Assembly: GCF_005233875.1 (NCBI RefSeq)
Contig: NZ_SZPZ01000001.1
Coordinates: forward strand, 2,232,001 to 2,296,000
DNA length: 64,000 nucleotides
Direction of reading: 5' to 3'
Source of the DNA: Kribbella jiaozuonensis
GTDB taxonomy: Bacteria > Actinomycetota > Actinomycetes > Propionibacteriales > Kribbellaceae
How positions within the stretch are numbered: the first letter of the stretch is position 1; the number at the start of each line of letters is the position of its first letter. The notes under the pieces are model-generated. The model was given only the letters and a program-made list of their open reading frames with translations. It ran no database searches and was not told where the DNA came from. Of the stretch, positions 1 to 9,073 are shown one piece after another. The position numbers were made by a program, and so were the translations under genes.

Positions 1-159
1 ATCACGGATCAGAGCGGACGCCGTCTCGTCCGCACCCTCGACGCAGGCGGCCTGGTGAGCGTCGAGGGCACCGCCCAGCACCACCCCAAAGGACGCCCGA
101 CGCGTCTCTACCGACTGCGCATCGTCCAAGCGCTGGAGAACCGAGAGGAACGCTCTTGA
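1..159 (+). CDS. C-terminal end of a winged-helix transcriptional regulator (5' truncated)
   Basis: Reading frame 1 is open from the window edge to TGA at 157-159 and encodes 52 residues. The segment reads like a recognition helix and wing (LVRTLDAGGLVSVEG, then a basic KGRPTRLYRL stretch), as in IclR/MarR/ArsR-type winged helices. Family assignment is tentative because the start is outside the window. Its stop overlaps the TTG start of the next gene (TTGA), so it is probably the regulator of the esterase operon that follows. Confidence 0.55.
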   Translation: MTDQSGRRLVRTLDAGGLVSVEGTAQHHPKGRPTRLYRLRIVQALENREERS

Positions 160-1082
160 GAGACCCCGAGAATACGACCGTCGAGGTCGAGCTGCCCGAC
201 GACTTCGACGACTTCTGGGCGACCGGTCTGGCGGACTGTGCGTCGTACCCGCTGGACCCCGTCCTCACCGAGATGCCGACGCTCTCGACCGACAAGGTGA
301 TCGTCTACGACCTGCGCTATACCAGCTACGGCGGTCTGCGGATCGCCGGCTGGTATACCATCCCGCGCGATCATCCGGCGCCGCTGCCGGCTCTGGTCAC
401 GATCCCCGGCTACATCTCCGAGCCGACGATCCCGAAGGAATGGTCCGAGCTCGGGTACGCCGCACTCGCCGTCGCGCCGCGCGGCAAGCTCAGGTCGAAC
501 GAGACGTTCAACCCGGGCTACCCGGGACTGCTGACCCACAACATCGTCGACCCCAACACCTACGGCTATCGCGGGTTCTATCTGGACGTAGTCCGCGCAG
601 TCGAGGTGTTGCTGGATCGTCCCGACGTCGACAACGGGAGGATCGGGCTGCAGGGATCGAGCCAGGGCGGTGGGCTCGGAATCTCCACAGCCGCGCTGAT
701 GCCCGACGTGATCCGCTGCGTGGCGGCGGGAGCGCCGTACCTCTGCGGCATCATGACCGCGCCGACGCTGACCCGCTCGTACCCGTACGAGGAGATCAAC
801 GAGTACCTGCGGATCCACCCGAAGGACGTCGACCGCGTACGCGAGACGGTCGCGTACTACGACGGCCTGAACTTCGCGCCGAAGGTCCAAGCGCCAACTC
901 TCCTGTACGTCGGCCTCGAGGACGACGTCTGCCCGCCGGAGACCGGGTTCGCACTCCACCGCGCGCTGACCTGCGAGACCACGCTGCGGACCTATCCACA
1001 CTGCGCGCACCACGCCGGCCTGCCGGACGTGATGCGGGTCGTCGAGGACTTCCTCGCCGAGCACCTCACCCCGGGACGGTGA
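156..1082 (+). CDS. Acetyl-xylan esterase / cephalosporin-C deacetylase family alpha/beta hydrolase
   Basis: The 308-residue protein has the length and layout of the AXE1 family, which removes acetyl groups from acetylated sugars and xylo-oligosaccharides. The nucleophile elbow is GSSQGG (Ser about 169), with a likely acid in LEDDV (about 256) and a likely histidine in HCAHHAG (about 286). No signal peptide is seen, so it should act in the cytoplasm on imported acetylated oligosaccharides. The start is a TTG overlapping the preceding regulator's stop, and the next gene follows after 4 bases. The substrate is inferred from family only. Confidence 0.8.
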   Translation: MRDPENTTVEVELPDDFDDFWATGLADCASYPLDPVLTEMPTLSTDKVIVYDLRYTSYGGLRIAGWYTIPRDHPAPLPALVTIPGYISEPTIPKEWSELGYAALAVAPRGKLRSNETFNPGYPGLLTHNIVDPNTYGYRGFYLDVVRAVEVLLDRPDVDNGRIGLQGSSQGGGLGISTAALMPDVIRCVAAGAPYLCGIMTAPTLTRSYPYEEINEYLRIHPKDVDRVRETVAYYDGLNFAPKVQAPTLLYVGLEDDVCPPETGFALHRALTCETTLRTYPHCAHHAGLPDVMRVVEDFLAEHLTPGR

Positions 1083-1086
1083 ACGA

Positions 1087-1932
1087 ATGAACTTCGACAG
1101 CTATTGGTCCGCCGTCGACGACGAGCTGGCGGCGATCCCAGGCCGGCCCGTCCTCGATGTCGTACCGGCGCGGACGACCGACGAAGCCACGTTCTACACG
1201 CTGCGGATCACCAGCACCGGCCCGTACCGCGTGTACGGCAACCTCAGCATCCCGGCCGGCGACGGACCGTTCCCCGCACTCCTCATCACCCCGCGCTACG
1301 GCAGCGTCAACAACATCCCGCACCCGAACGACCGCAGCCGGTACGTCGTACTCAGCCTCATGCACCGCGGGCAGCGGCTCGCCGACGAGGGGTTCGCGGC
1401 GGCGTACCCAGGTCTGCTGACGATGGGCATCGACGACTCCGCGACGTACATCTACCGCGGCATCGCCGCCGACTGCCTACGGGCGGCCGAGTTCCTGCAC
1501 GGACTGGCCGAAGTGGATCCGGAGAAGGTCGCGGTCACCGGCGACGATCTGGCGATGCTGACGGCTGCACGGCGCCCCGGCTTCAGCTCGATTCGCGTGA
1601 CGGATCTCTTGTTCTACAGGGCGATGGAGGCACGCCTCAGGTCATCCCTCTACCCGCTGGAGGAGTTGAACGATCATCTCCGCACAGGCTCCTCAGCCGA
1701 GACCCTCGCCACCACACTGTCGTACTTCGATCCGGCGCGCCACGCGCCCGCGATCAGCTGTCGGACGTTGTTTGCCATCGACAACGAAGAATGGTGCGAG
1801 TCGCTGATCTCTGCCACCCGAGATGCCGAGGTCTACCACGTGACTCACAGAGACGGCACCGACAACGACTTTCTCGACGCCTGGCTCGCGGAGCGATCCG
1901 GAGTACCTGCCATGTCAAAGTTCATCGCATGA
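1087..1932 (+). CDS. AXE1-like alpha/beta hydrolase paralogue without catalytic serine
   Basis: The 281-residue protein parallels its upstream neighbour: a YxxYGGLRI-like segment becomes TGPYRVYGN, and the YPGLLT...YxYRG stretch is kept (about 107-125). At the nucleophile elbow, where the neighbour has GSSQGG, it reads GDDLAM (152-157), so the serine is replaced by aspartate. A histidine-containing tail (THRDGT) remains. I infer a catalytically inactive partner or scaffold of the active esterase. It starts 4 bases after the esterase, and its stop overlaps the next ATG (ATGA). Confidence 0.75.
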   Translation: MNFDSYWSAVDDELAAIPGRPVLDVVPARTTDEATFYTLRITSTGPYRVYGNLSIPAGDGPFPALLITPRYGSVNNIPHPNDRSRYVVLSLMHRGQRLADEGFAAAYPGLLTMGIDDSATYIYRGIAADCLRAAEFLHGLAEVDPEKVAVTGDDLAMLTAARRPGFSSIRVTDLLFYRAMEARLRSSLYPLEELNDHLRTGSSAETLATTLSYFDPARHAPAISCRTLFAIDNEEWCESLISATRDAEVYHVTHRDGTDNDFLDAWLAERSGVPAMSKFIA

Positions 1933-3017
1933 GCACCCCGCTCGGCGTCCGCCAGGTCATCAACGCCAACGCCACGGTCACGTTCCTCGGCGGCTCGCTG
2001 ATGCCGCCGCCTGTTATCCAGGCGATGGCCGACGCCGCCACCCGCTTCGTCGACCTCCCCGAGTTGCAGGTGCGCGCGGGTGAGCGTCTCGCCGAACTGA
2101 CCCACAACGAATCCGCCTACGTCACGTCCGGCGCCGCGGCAGCCATCACCCTCGCGATCGCGTCGTGCATCACCACCGAATCGCAAGCGTTCCCGACCGA
2201 CGCCGAGGTCGTGATGTTCGCGAGCCAACGTAACGGCTACGACTACTCGGCCCGCTTCCTCGGCGTCCACATCGTCGAGATCGGCCCGTCCGTCGAGGAG
2301 CTACAAGCAGCACTCGTACGACGGCCCGCCTGCATGCTCTGGATGGCTGGCGCGCACTACGCGGCCGGCGCTCTCCCGATCGAGGAGGTAGTCCGGGTCG
2401 CGCAGGACGCCCCCGCTACGCCAGTGATCGTCGACGCCGCGGCTCAGATCCCGCCGGTCTCGTCGCTGTGGCGGTTCACCCGGGACATCGGCGCCGACGC
2501 GGTGATCGTCAGCGGCGGCAAGGGCCTGCGCGGGCCGCAGGCGAGCGGCCTTGTGCTGGGGAAGGCCTGGCTGATCGACCGGATCCGCGCGCACTCGTCG
2601 CCCAACCACGAGATCGGCCGCGGGATGAAGGTCGGCAAGGAGGAGCTCCTCGGCCTGCTCGCCGCGGTCGAGTGGACCCTTGAGCAGGACGAGGACGCGA
2701 TGCTGGCGTCGTACGAGCGGATGGTCGACGACTGGATCGCCGGCTTGCAGGCGGTCCCCGGCCTGGTGGTCGAGCGCGGGTACCCGAGCGAGGCGGGCCA
2801 ACCGCACAGCCGAGCGGTGCTCAGACTCCCCGGCACCCGCGACGAGGTGATCAAGAAACTCTGGGACGGCAACCCTCGAATCGCCGTCGGAACCTTCGGC
2901 CTCTCCGACGACGCGATCGCCCTCAACCCGCAGACGCTCCAACCCGGCGAGGACAAAGTGGTTCTCGAAGCCCTCATCACCCTTCTAAGCTCTGGGGATG
3001 GCGAGCAAGCCGGATGA
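1929..3017 (+). CDS. SelA-like PLP-dependent aminotransferase/lyase family protein
   Basis: The 362-residue protein belongs to the fold-type I PLP family that includes L-seryl-tRNA(Sec) selenium transferase and D-glucosaminate-6-phosphate ammonia-lyase. It shows TSGAAAA for phosphate/cofactor binding (about 66-72), an Asp in PVIVDAAAQ (about 169) and the Schiff-base lysine in VSGGKGLRGPQ (Lys 198). ATG at 1929 overlaps the esterase-like stop by ATGA and sets the start. In a sugar-esterase operon, an amino-sugar acid lyase role fits better than selenocysteine synthesis, but this is inference. Its end overlaps the next gene by 20 bases. Confidence 0.75.
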   Translation: MSTPLGVRQVINANATVTFLGGSLMPPPVIQAMADAATRFVDLPELQVRAGERLAELTHNESAYVTSGAAAAITLAIASCITTESQAFPTDAEVVMFASQRNGYDYSARFLGVHIVEIGPSVEELQAALVRRPACMLWMAGAHYAAGALPIEEVVRVAQDAPATPVIVDAAAQIPPVSSLWRFTRDIGADAVIVSGGKGLRGPQASGLVLGKAWLIDRIRAHSSPNHEIGRGMKVGKEELLGLLAAVEWTLEQDEDAMLASYERMVDDWIAGLQAVPGLVVERGYPSEAGQPHSRAVLRLPGTRDEVIKKLWDGNPRIAVGTFGLSDDAIALNPQTLQPGEDKVVLEALITLLSSGDGEQAG

Positions 3018-3969
3018 GACGCGGGACGGCGTAGACCTGACCAACTTGGATCAGCCGTTGTTCGACGGGGCGGAGGCGACCAAGCGGGATCTGGTCGACT
3101 ACCTGGACGCGGTGCACGAGCGGATCCTCCCGGAGCTGCGGGAGCGGCCGTTGTCGGTGATCCGGATCCGTCCGGGGCAGCCGAAGTTCATGCAGAAGAA
3201 CGTTCCGAAGTACACGCCGGACTGGGTGAAGACCGTGCAGGTGTGGGCCGAGGCGTCGAAGCGCGAGGTGTCGTACGCGCTGTGCGACGACCGGCGGACG
3301 CTGCTGTGGTTCGCCAACCAGCGTGCCGTCGAGTACCACCCGACACTGATGCGGGCCGGTGCCTGGGACCACGTCACGCATCTCGTCCTCGACCTCGACC
3401 CGCCGGAGGGTGAGACATTCACGATGGCGGTCCAGGCGGCCTTGCTCGTACGCCAGGCGCTGACGGACTCCGGCCTGTCCGGCGCGGTCAAGACGAGCGG
3501 CGCGAAGGGTGTGCACGTGATCGTGCCGATCGTCGACACGGTGTCGATCGAGGACGCGGCGGCCGCAACCAGGGCGATCGCGGCGCGGGCGGAGAAGATC
3601 GATCCGGCGGTCGCGACCACGGCGTACATCAAGGACGATCGGCACGGGAAGGTGTTCGTCGACTCGACCCGTTCCGGCGGCGCGACGATCGTGGCCGCGT
3701 ACAGCCCAAGGGTCCGGCCTGGTACGACGGTCTCGTACCCGGTGGGCTGGGACGACCTGGAGAGCGTCACCCCGCGCGACTTCACCGTCCGGAACGCGGT
3801 CCAGCTGCTGGGCGACCGCGACCCGTGGGCCGACGAGCTCCCGGCGCCGCAAGACCTCCCCGAGGACCTCCTGGAGGAAGGCCGCGCGATCCCGATCGCC
3901 CGAGTCGTCGCCATGCACGAAGGCAAACGCCGCAAACGCGCCCGCGAAGCCGCCGGCGAGGAATCCTAG
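2998..3969 (+). CDS. ligD: Stand-alone LigD-type DNA polymerase/primase (non-homologous end joining)
   Basis: The 323-residue protein matches the polymerase domain of bacterial LigD, an archaeo-eukaryotic primase-type enzyme that fills in DNA ends with Ku. Visible signatures are the metal-binding LDLDPPEG (about 131-138), KTSGAKGVHV (about 162-171) and the HPTLMRAGAW segment. Neither the ligase nor the phosphoesterase domain is present, so it is a split-type polymerase, common in actinomycetes. The ATG at 2998 lies 20 bases inside the preceding gene. Its TAG overlaps the convergent neighbour's stop in a shared CTAG. Confidence 0.88.
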   Translation: MASKPDETRDGVDLTNLDQPLFDGAEATKRDLVDYLDAVHERILPELRERPLSVIRIRPGQPKFMQKNVPKYTPDWVKTVQVWAEASKREVSYALCDDRRTLLWFANQRAVEYHPTLMRAGAWDHVTHLVLDLDPPEGETFTMAVQAALLVRQALTDSGLSGAVKTSGAKGVHVIVPIVDTVSIEDAAAATRAIAARAEKIDPAVATTAYIKDDRHGKVFVDSTRSGGATIVAAYSPRVRPGTTVSYPVGWDDLESVTPRDFTVRNAVQLLGDRDPWADELPAPQDLPEDLLEEGRAIPIARVVAMHEGKRRKRAREAAGEES

Positions 3970-6900
3970 ACCTCGGTAGCCGTCTTCACACTGAGCGCTT
4001 CCTGCCGTACGTCGGGATGCGGATGCTTGCGCAACTCGGCCAGCAACTCGCGCCACACCGGAGCCCAACCGGTCCGGTGACCCGCCTCGGCGATCAGCGA
4101 ACCGGCCAGCAATCCCGCCGCCAGCGTCTCGCCGCGAAGCAGGGCGCGGGCCGGCTCCTCAAGCAGCTCCGGTGTCCAACGCGAGGTGAGCACGCCCAGC
4201 CGCCCGCCGAGCCGGGACGACGCGTAGTGCGCCGCCAGCGGACGCCTTTCAACGGCCTCGACGAGAGCGCCGAGATCGGCCTGCAGGTTGTGCCAGTCGA
4301 GTGAATCGACGAGCAGATCCAACCGCAGCTGCAGCAGCTCCGGGCTGTCGAGTTCCGCGGCGACCGTCCTGAGGATCTGCCGGTCCGGCTTCGCATAGAA
4401 CGTCTGGGTCAGGCGCTGCACCAGCACCTCGAGCCGCTGCCTCGCGGGATGATCGCGGTCGGGCGTCGCATCGGGCCGGCGTGGGTCGGCCTCGAGCCGG
4501 ACCAAGAGACGGGCGGCCCGGACGAGCTCGTCGCCTACCAGCTCGGGGTCGATTGCGACCAGGGCTGTCGTCGCGTCGTTCCACACCATCGCTGTCGACA
4601 GATCCGTGATGAAGTCCACGCAGATCGGCGCCACCGCGGGATTCCACCGCGCCCACCGCGGCAACGACCGCACCGCACTCCGCACCACCTCAGGCTCAGG
4701 CCGGTTCGTCACCGCGACCAGCAGATCGGCATACCGAGCGCGGTACTTCGCCGCCATCCCGTACGCCGGCCGCTGCGTCAGAACCGTCGCCGTAGCCGCG
4801 CTGTCATGCACGGCCTGCTGCAGCAACGCCCAACTCGCCGGCTCATGCAGCAGGTACTGCGAAGCCGCACTGGCAATCGCAGCCTTCACGTCGCGATGCG
4901 CCGAGGCCCACGCGTCCGCAAGAACGGCACTCGCACCAGGAGCGCGGAGCTTGCCCAGCAACCGCGCCGCCTCCTTGCGGGACGTGATCTTCACGCCCTC
5001 GCCGACCAGCACCGGATGCAACAACCCCGGCAACCGACTCGGCCGCACGAACATCGCCGCCCGGGTCGCCGCATACATCGCGACCCGGGCGCGGTCGTCA
5101 CCCGCGTGCGCGAGCAAAACCGGCAACGCCTCCTGCGGCGAATCCGTCCACGCCAACGCCCCGAGCGCAGCCTCCTGCAGCAGCACGGATTCATCCGTCA
5201 GGAACGGCTCGAGCGTTGCCCGCCCCGCGCTCGGCACATGCCCCAGCATCGACACCGCGTTCGCACGAGCCCAGTCCGGCATCCGCTCGTCAGCGGCCGC
5301 GCCGGCCACGAGTTCGGCGTACCGCGCCTGTTGGCGGGGGAGCCAGCGGCGGATCGCGCGGTCCGAGACGTTCCAGGCCGGATGGTCCCGCTCGAACCGG
5401 CGGATCCGATCGGGATGCGCGAGTACGTCGTCCAGCAGATCGGTCCGTACTTCGGTCACCGCCTGCCAGACCGGATCCCAGCGCGCCATCCCGACATCGC
5501 GTCTGATGATCCGCTCGACCCGCTCGCCGCGCGTCGCGGACGGCCACAACCACAGCTCGGTCGCCTCGCCGACGGTGTACTCCTGGTTCGACCAGACCGC
5601 CTGTTCGAGCGCGGCCTGCAGGTGCTCGTTCGACCAGCCGCGATCGTCGAACGCTCGCGAGATCGCGAACGGCAGCCGGAACTCCTTCCGCGCCACCCCG
5701 TCGTCGACGTACTTCCGCAGTACGTCGTAGACAGCCGTCTCCTGGCCGCGCGGCAGCCCTTCGATCAGCCCGTACAGCGGGATCGAGCCCTGGTTCTCCG
5801 TCATCCGCCCGTGCGCCTTCAACCCCCACTCCAGCAGGACCGGATCGTTGCGTCGGGCACCTTCCTGGACGGCGGTGGTCGCGAGCGTGCTGAGCGCTCG
5901 TTGGGTGCCCCAACTGGTGTCGCGCGCCTCCAATGCGCTCGTCAGCAAACTCTCGAGCGAGGCTGTCAGAGCGCCGCTCAGCATCGACGGCGGAAGGTTG
6001 CTGAGGGCACGCAGGACGGTCTGCCGAACGGTGTCGCGATCGTTGCGGGCTCGCGTCACCCAGGCGACCGCAGCCTCGACGGCGGCCGGCTCCCGCGAGT
6101 GGCCGGCCGACGCTACGACTAGCTGGTATACCAAAGCGCGATCGTCTGCGTCCGGCTGCGTGATCTCCGGCTCGAGCAGCGCGAACGCTTCGTCGTACGG
6201 CAGGAACGCGGTGGTGTGCCAGCGCGAGTGGTTGCCCTCAGCAATCGTCGGCAGGGCGAGCATCCGCCGGGCCTGCTCGAAGCGCACGGAACGGGGGAGG
6301 ACGGCGAGCAGGTCCTCGCCGAGCACGTGCTGGCCGAGGTCGACCGTGCTGGTGATGCCGTTGAAGACCGTCGCGCGGCGGGACGGCGGCAGGTCGCCGA
6401 GCAGCTCGGTCAGGTTCGGCCAGAGCAGTCGACCGAGCGCGATCAGTTCGTCGTCGGAGTAGCGGTAGAGCCGTCGGCGTACCGCGGGAGTCAGAGCAGC
6501 CCACCTCGGCCGCTCGGGCGTCAGCAGGATCTGCAGAACCGCTTCCGGATCCAACCGGCCGAGGATCGAGGTGATTGCTGGAGGCAACTGATCCGGCAGG
6601 AGTGCCGATGTCAGCAGCTCGGTGACCTGGGCGCGATCGTGCTCGAGCGCCCCGACCACGCCGTACGCCGTGCCTTGCCACCACTCGTCCCGATCCGGGC
6701 CGGACGGCAGCGTGCTGTGCGCGTAGGCGAGGACGACCTTCGGGTGCCGTGATCCGAGCCGCTCCCACTCGCCCGGACCGAGGATGTAGGCGAGCTCGGG
6801 CAGCAGCCGCTCGACGGTCTCGCCGTCCGTGCTGGAGAGCAGACTCGCGGCGGCCTGGTCGCCCCAGCGCTCGCGGTGGTCGTCGATCAGCCGGGAGGCG

Positions 6901-7259
6901 AGCGCGGATCGGCGGGTCTTCCGGATCACGTGCAGGAGCTTCGTGCGCAATACGGCGGGTGCGTCGTCGTACAGGATCCGCAGGTCGTCGTCCGAGACCG
7001 CGACACCCTTCCCGACCGCCGCGAGCGCGCGATGCTGCACCGCCGGCGTCGGGTCGTTGAGTAGCCGGGTCACATAGGCGACGTCACCCGTGACCTGCGC
7101 AATCGTGACACCAAGAGTCCGCTCGTACGGCGTTCCCCGCCCAAGCTCATCGAGCAGCTCGGCGGTCCCGCCCAACCGGCGGCCTTCGAGCGCCACATGC
7201 CGCAGCCGGTCGCCGTACGAAAGCTGGTCGATCGCCTGCAGCAGGTCCGTGGCTCGCAT
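3966..7259 (-). CDS. Giant HEAT-like repeat protein, function unknown
   Basis: The 1097-residue protein is leucine/alanine-rich and helical throughout. It has recurrent HEAT/ARM-like units such as RLLNDPTPAVQHRALAAV near the N-terminus (about 47-64) and LLQEAALGALAW around 690. It has no signal peptide, membrane segment or recognisable enzyme motif. Such solenoids usually act as protein-binding scaffolds. The start is ATG at 7259, 24 bases downstream of the uracil-DNA glycosylase gene on the same strand, so the two may be co-transcribed. The end is in a CTAG stop overlap with ligD. I do not recognise a named family. Confidence 0.8.
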   Translation of the reverse strand: MRATDLLQAIDQLSYGDRLRHVALEGRRLGGTAELLDELGRGTPYERTLGVTIAQVTGDVAYVTRLLNDPTPAVQHRALAAVGKGVAVSDDDLRILYDDAPAVLRTKLLHVIRKTRRSALASRLIDDHRERWGDQAAASLLSSTDGETVERLLPELAYILGPGEWERLGSRHPKVVLAYAHSTLPSGPDRDEWWQGTAYGVVGALEHDRAQVTELLTSALLPDQLPPAITSILGRLDPEAVLQILLTPERPRWAALTPAVRRRLYRYSDDELIALGRLLWPNLTELLGDLPPSRRATVFNGITSTVDLGQHVLGEDLLAVLPRSVRFEQARRMLALPTIAEGNHSRWHTTAFLPYDEAFALLEPEITQPDADDRALVYQLVVASAGHSREPAAVEAAVAWVTRARNDRDTVRQTVLRALSNLPPSMLSGALTASLESLLTSALEARDTSWGTQRALSTLATTAVQEGARRNDPVLLEWGLKAHGRMTENQGSIPLYGLIEGLPRGQETAVYDVLRKYVDDGVARKEFRLPFAISRAFDDRGWSNEHLQAALEQAVWSNQEYTVGEATELWLWPSATRGERVERIIRRDVGMARWDPVWQAVTEVRTDLLDDVLAHPDRIRRFERDHPAWNVSDRAIRRWLPRQQARYAELVAGAAADERMPDWARANAVSMLGHVPSAGRATLEPFLTDESVLLQEAALGALAWTDSPQEALPVLLAHAGDDRARVAMYAATRAAMFVRPSRLPGLLHPVLVGEGVKITSRKEAARLLGKLRAPGASAVLADAWASAHRDVKAAIASAASQYLLHEPASWALLQQAVHDSAATATVLTQRPAYGMAAKYRARYADLLVAVTNRPEPEVVRSAVRSLPRWARWNPAVAPICVDFITDLSTAMVWNDATTALVAIDPELVGDELVRAARLLVRLEADPRRPDATPDRDHPARQRLEVLVQRLTQTFYAKPDRQILRTVAAELDSPELLQLRLDLLVDSLDWHNLQADLGALVEAVERRPLAAHYASSRLGGRLGVLTSRWTPELLEEPARALLRGETLAAGLLAGSLIAEAGHRTGWAPVWRELLAELRKHPHPDVRQEALSVKTATEV

Positions 7260-7283
7260 AACCCCATCCTGCCGAACGACCGG

Positions 7284-7784
7284 TCAACTCACCCGTCGCA
7301 GCTCCGCGAACGCCTCGGCGAGCTTCGGCAGCGTGTAGTGGGCGTTCAGGCCGCTCGGGTTCGGGAGGACCCAGACGCGGGTCGTGCCGATCGTGCGGTC
7401 CTGCTTGCCGATGGCCGCCGTGCGGTCGGCGAAGGCGTCGCGGTAGGCGGTGACGCCGAGGACGGCGAGCCACTCGGGCTGCACCTGGAGCACCTTGGCA
7501 ACCAGGTTCTCGCCGCCGGCGACGAGCTCCGGGCGGGTGAGCTCGTCGGCGCGGGCGCTCGGCTTGTCGACCACGTTGGTGATGCCGAGCCGGTAGCTGA
7601 GCAACTCCTGCTGCTCGGCGGGCGCGAGTTGATGCGGAGTGAATCCACTCTGGTGAAGCGCCGGCCAGAACCGATTCCCCGGCCGGGCGAAGTGGTGCCC
7701 GGTCGCCGCTGACATCAGCCCCGGGTTGATCCCGCAGAACAGCACTCGCAGGCCGGGGCTGATGACATCGGGCAGAGCTTGCAT
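7284..7784 (-). CDS. mug: G/U mismatch-specific DNA glycosylase (Mug/TDG family)
   Basis: The 166-residue protein matches Mug-type uracil-DNA glycosylases, which excise uracil or thymine from G:U/G:T mismatches in base-excision repair. The active-site motif GINPG is at 18-22, followed by FARPGNRFW (about 33-41), and the DNA-intercalation motif NPSGLNAHY lies near the C-terminus (about 142-150). The length is normal for the family. It sits just upstream of the giant HEAT-like gene on the same strand. Confidence 0.92.
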   Translation of the reverse strand: MQALPDVISPGLRVLFCGINPGLMSAATGHHFARPGNRFWPALHQSGFTPHQLAPAEQQELLSYRLGITNVVDKPSARADELTRPELVAGGENLVAKVLQVQPEWLAVLGVTAYRDAFADRTAAIGKQDRTIGTTRVWVLPNPSGLNAHYTLPKLAEAFAELRRVS

Positions 7785-7800
7785 GAGTGGAACGCTAACG

Positions 7801-8481
7801 TCAGTCGTTCTCGTTGTTCAGGTTGCCTGGCAGTTGGGACGCGATACAGCTGCGCGCCACGAACAGCCAGATCGTCTCGCCCAGGGCATCGACCCGGATC
7901 ATCGCGGCGCCTAGATCGTTCGTGGAGTACCGGTAGCCGCCGCTCGCCGGCAGGGTGAAGCCGACCGGATCGTGCAGGCTGCCGCCGGCGTAGGTGCTGT
8001 CGGTGAAGTAGTTGTAGTAACCAGTGCACGCCGACGGGTTGATGCTGACGATGATCGCCCCGTTCCCGGTGTGCGGCGCCGCATCGAAGTCCCGGCCGAA
8101 CGTACGGCGGTGGGACAACCGCTCACTCGTATCGTCACTGCAACTGGCCGCCACCGACGTCGAGTGCGAGGTGTCCAGCGCGCCAGGGACCAGGAACGCG
8201 CAGAAGTTCGACCCGTCCCCGGCCCGCCAGCGGCCGAAGTGGAAGTTGTTCGACGTCGTCGTGTGGACGTCGAACCTCGTCCCCGCGATCGCCGTACCCA
8301 TCACGTAGCCGCACGACTTGTTCGCGAGCCAACCGCCGGCCGGCATCACCCCGTGGTTGTTGCAGGCCGCCGGCTTCTGCACGTTGCCGATCGTCGTGTA
8401 CTGGTTGACCGCGTGAGCCGGCTGGGCGAACGCCACCACGCCCAGCACAACCCCGCAGACTGCCGCGATCAGCCGCCGCAT
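7801..8481 (-). CDS. Secreted protein of unknown function, third gene of a secreted trio
   Basis: The product has 226 residues if translation starts at ATG 8481, which overlaps the upstream gene's TGA as TGATG. An in-frame ATG at 8493 is less likely. It begins with a clear Sec signal peptide (MRRLIAAVCGVVLG... to QPAHA, cleavage near 24). The mature part has several cysteines, glycine- and aromatic-rich stretches (NNFHFGRWRAGDGSNFC, SACTGYYNYF) and no recognised domain. It looks like an extracellular beta-rich protein. Coupling to two SH3-like secreted proteins suggests a joint role outside the cell. Confidence 0.75.
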   Translation of the reverse strand: MRRLIAAVCGVVLGVVAFAQPAHAVNQYTTIGNVQKPAACNNHGVMPAGGWLANKSCGYVMGTAIAGTRFDVHTTTSNNFHFGRWRAGDGSNFCAFLVPGALDTSHSTSVAASCSDDTSERLSHRRTFGRDFDAAPHTGNGAIIVSINPSACTGYYNYFTDSTYAGGSLHDPVGFTLPASGGYRYSTNDLGAAMIRVDALGETIWLFVARSCIASQLPGNLNNEND

Positions 8482-8753
8482 CAGCAGAACCATCCGTCCT
8501 GGACCCAGCCGTCATGGTTGATATCGCCGTACGCGAACCCCCAGGCCCACTCGCCGTGGATCTCCTTCACCAGGAAGGTCTGTGGCTTGTGCAGCGTGCC
8601 CATCCGGGCGCCGCCGGGCGCGACGCGCAGTTCGAGGTCCTGCGCGCAGACGGTCTCGCGGACGCCGACGTGACCGTTGGCGGCGTTCGCCGGGACAGAC
8701 GTGAGTACGGCGCCCGCGACCACGAGCGCACCGATCAGAGCGAGTCGTTTCAT
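8481..8753 (-). CDS. Small secreted SH3-like protein
   Basis: The 90-residue protein has a signal peptide (MKRLALIGALVVAGAV to PANA, cleavage near 23). The mature domain starts ETVCAQDLELRVAPGG and ends DGWVQDGWFC. The VCAQD start, the terminal cysteine and the glycine/tryptophan spacing resemble a bacterial SH3-type beta barrel closed by a disulphide. The same pattern is in the extracellular end of the nearby kinase (VCAQDATVRDAP ... RHHC). It is joined to both neighbours by TGATG overlaps. Confidence 0.78.
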   Translation of the reverse strand: MKRLALIGALVVAGAVLTSVPANAANGHVGVRETVCAQDLELRVAPGGARMGTLHKPQTFLVKEIHGEWAWGFAYGDINHDGWVQDGWFC

Positions 8754-9073
8754 CACCACGACCCCCAACCGCCGAGGCACTCGATCCGGACGAAGCCCCA
8801 GTCGTTCGGGCCGAAGTCCTGGATCGAGGCCCAGCCGTTGTAGACCGGGTGCTTGCCGCGGGTGTGGCCGACCTTGTCGCCGTACGTCAGCGTCCGGATC
8901 GGGTGCACTGGACCGGGGATCGAGAAGTCGTAGTTCTCGTACATGGTCGCGTCCTGGCACACGATGATCGCGTGCTCGGGCACCTCGACCGCATCCGCCG
9001 CGGGCGCGGCGGCGGTCAGTGCGGCACCGGTGACGGCGACCGCGGTGAGGAGGAGGGCGGGTTTCCGTGTCAT
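8753..9073 (-). CDS. Small secreted SH3-like protein, first gene of the trio
   Basis: The 106-residue protein starts at ATG 9073 behind a strong GGAGG ribosome-binding site; a longer in-frame start at 9133 would run through the operator region. The signal peptide is MTRKPALLLTAVAVTGAALT with cleavage after PAADA. The mature domain begins EHAIIVCQDATMYEN and includes TYGDKVGHTRGK and NDWGFVRIEC. It shares the VC-QD start, the central YGD and the late cysteine with the neighbouring secreted protein and with the kinase's outer domain. Confidence 0.78.
   Translation of the reverse strand: MTRKPALLLTAVAVTGAALTAAAPAADAVEVPEHAIIVCQDATMYENYDFSIPGPVHPIRTLTYGDKVGHTRGKHPVYNGWASIQDFGPNDWGFVRIECLGGWGSW

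Noticed and set aside
1929..3017. Selenocysteine synthase (SelA)
   Set aside because: The PLP fold is SelA-like, but no selenocysteine genes or tRNA(Sec) are nearby and the context is sugar metabolism.
4449..6122. Long plus-strand open frame of 557 codons opposite the HEAT-like gene
   Set aside because: It is arginine/proline-rich with no domain pattern, while the minus strand encodes a coherent helical-repeat protein; a high-GC antisense artefact.
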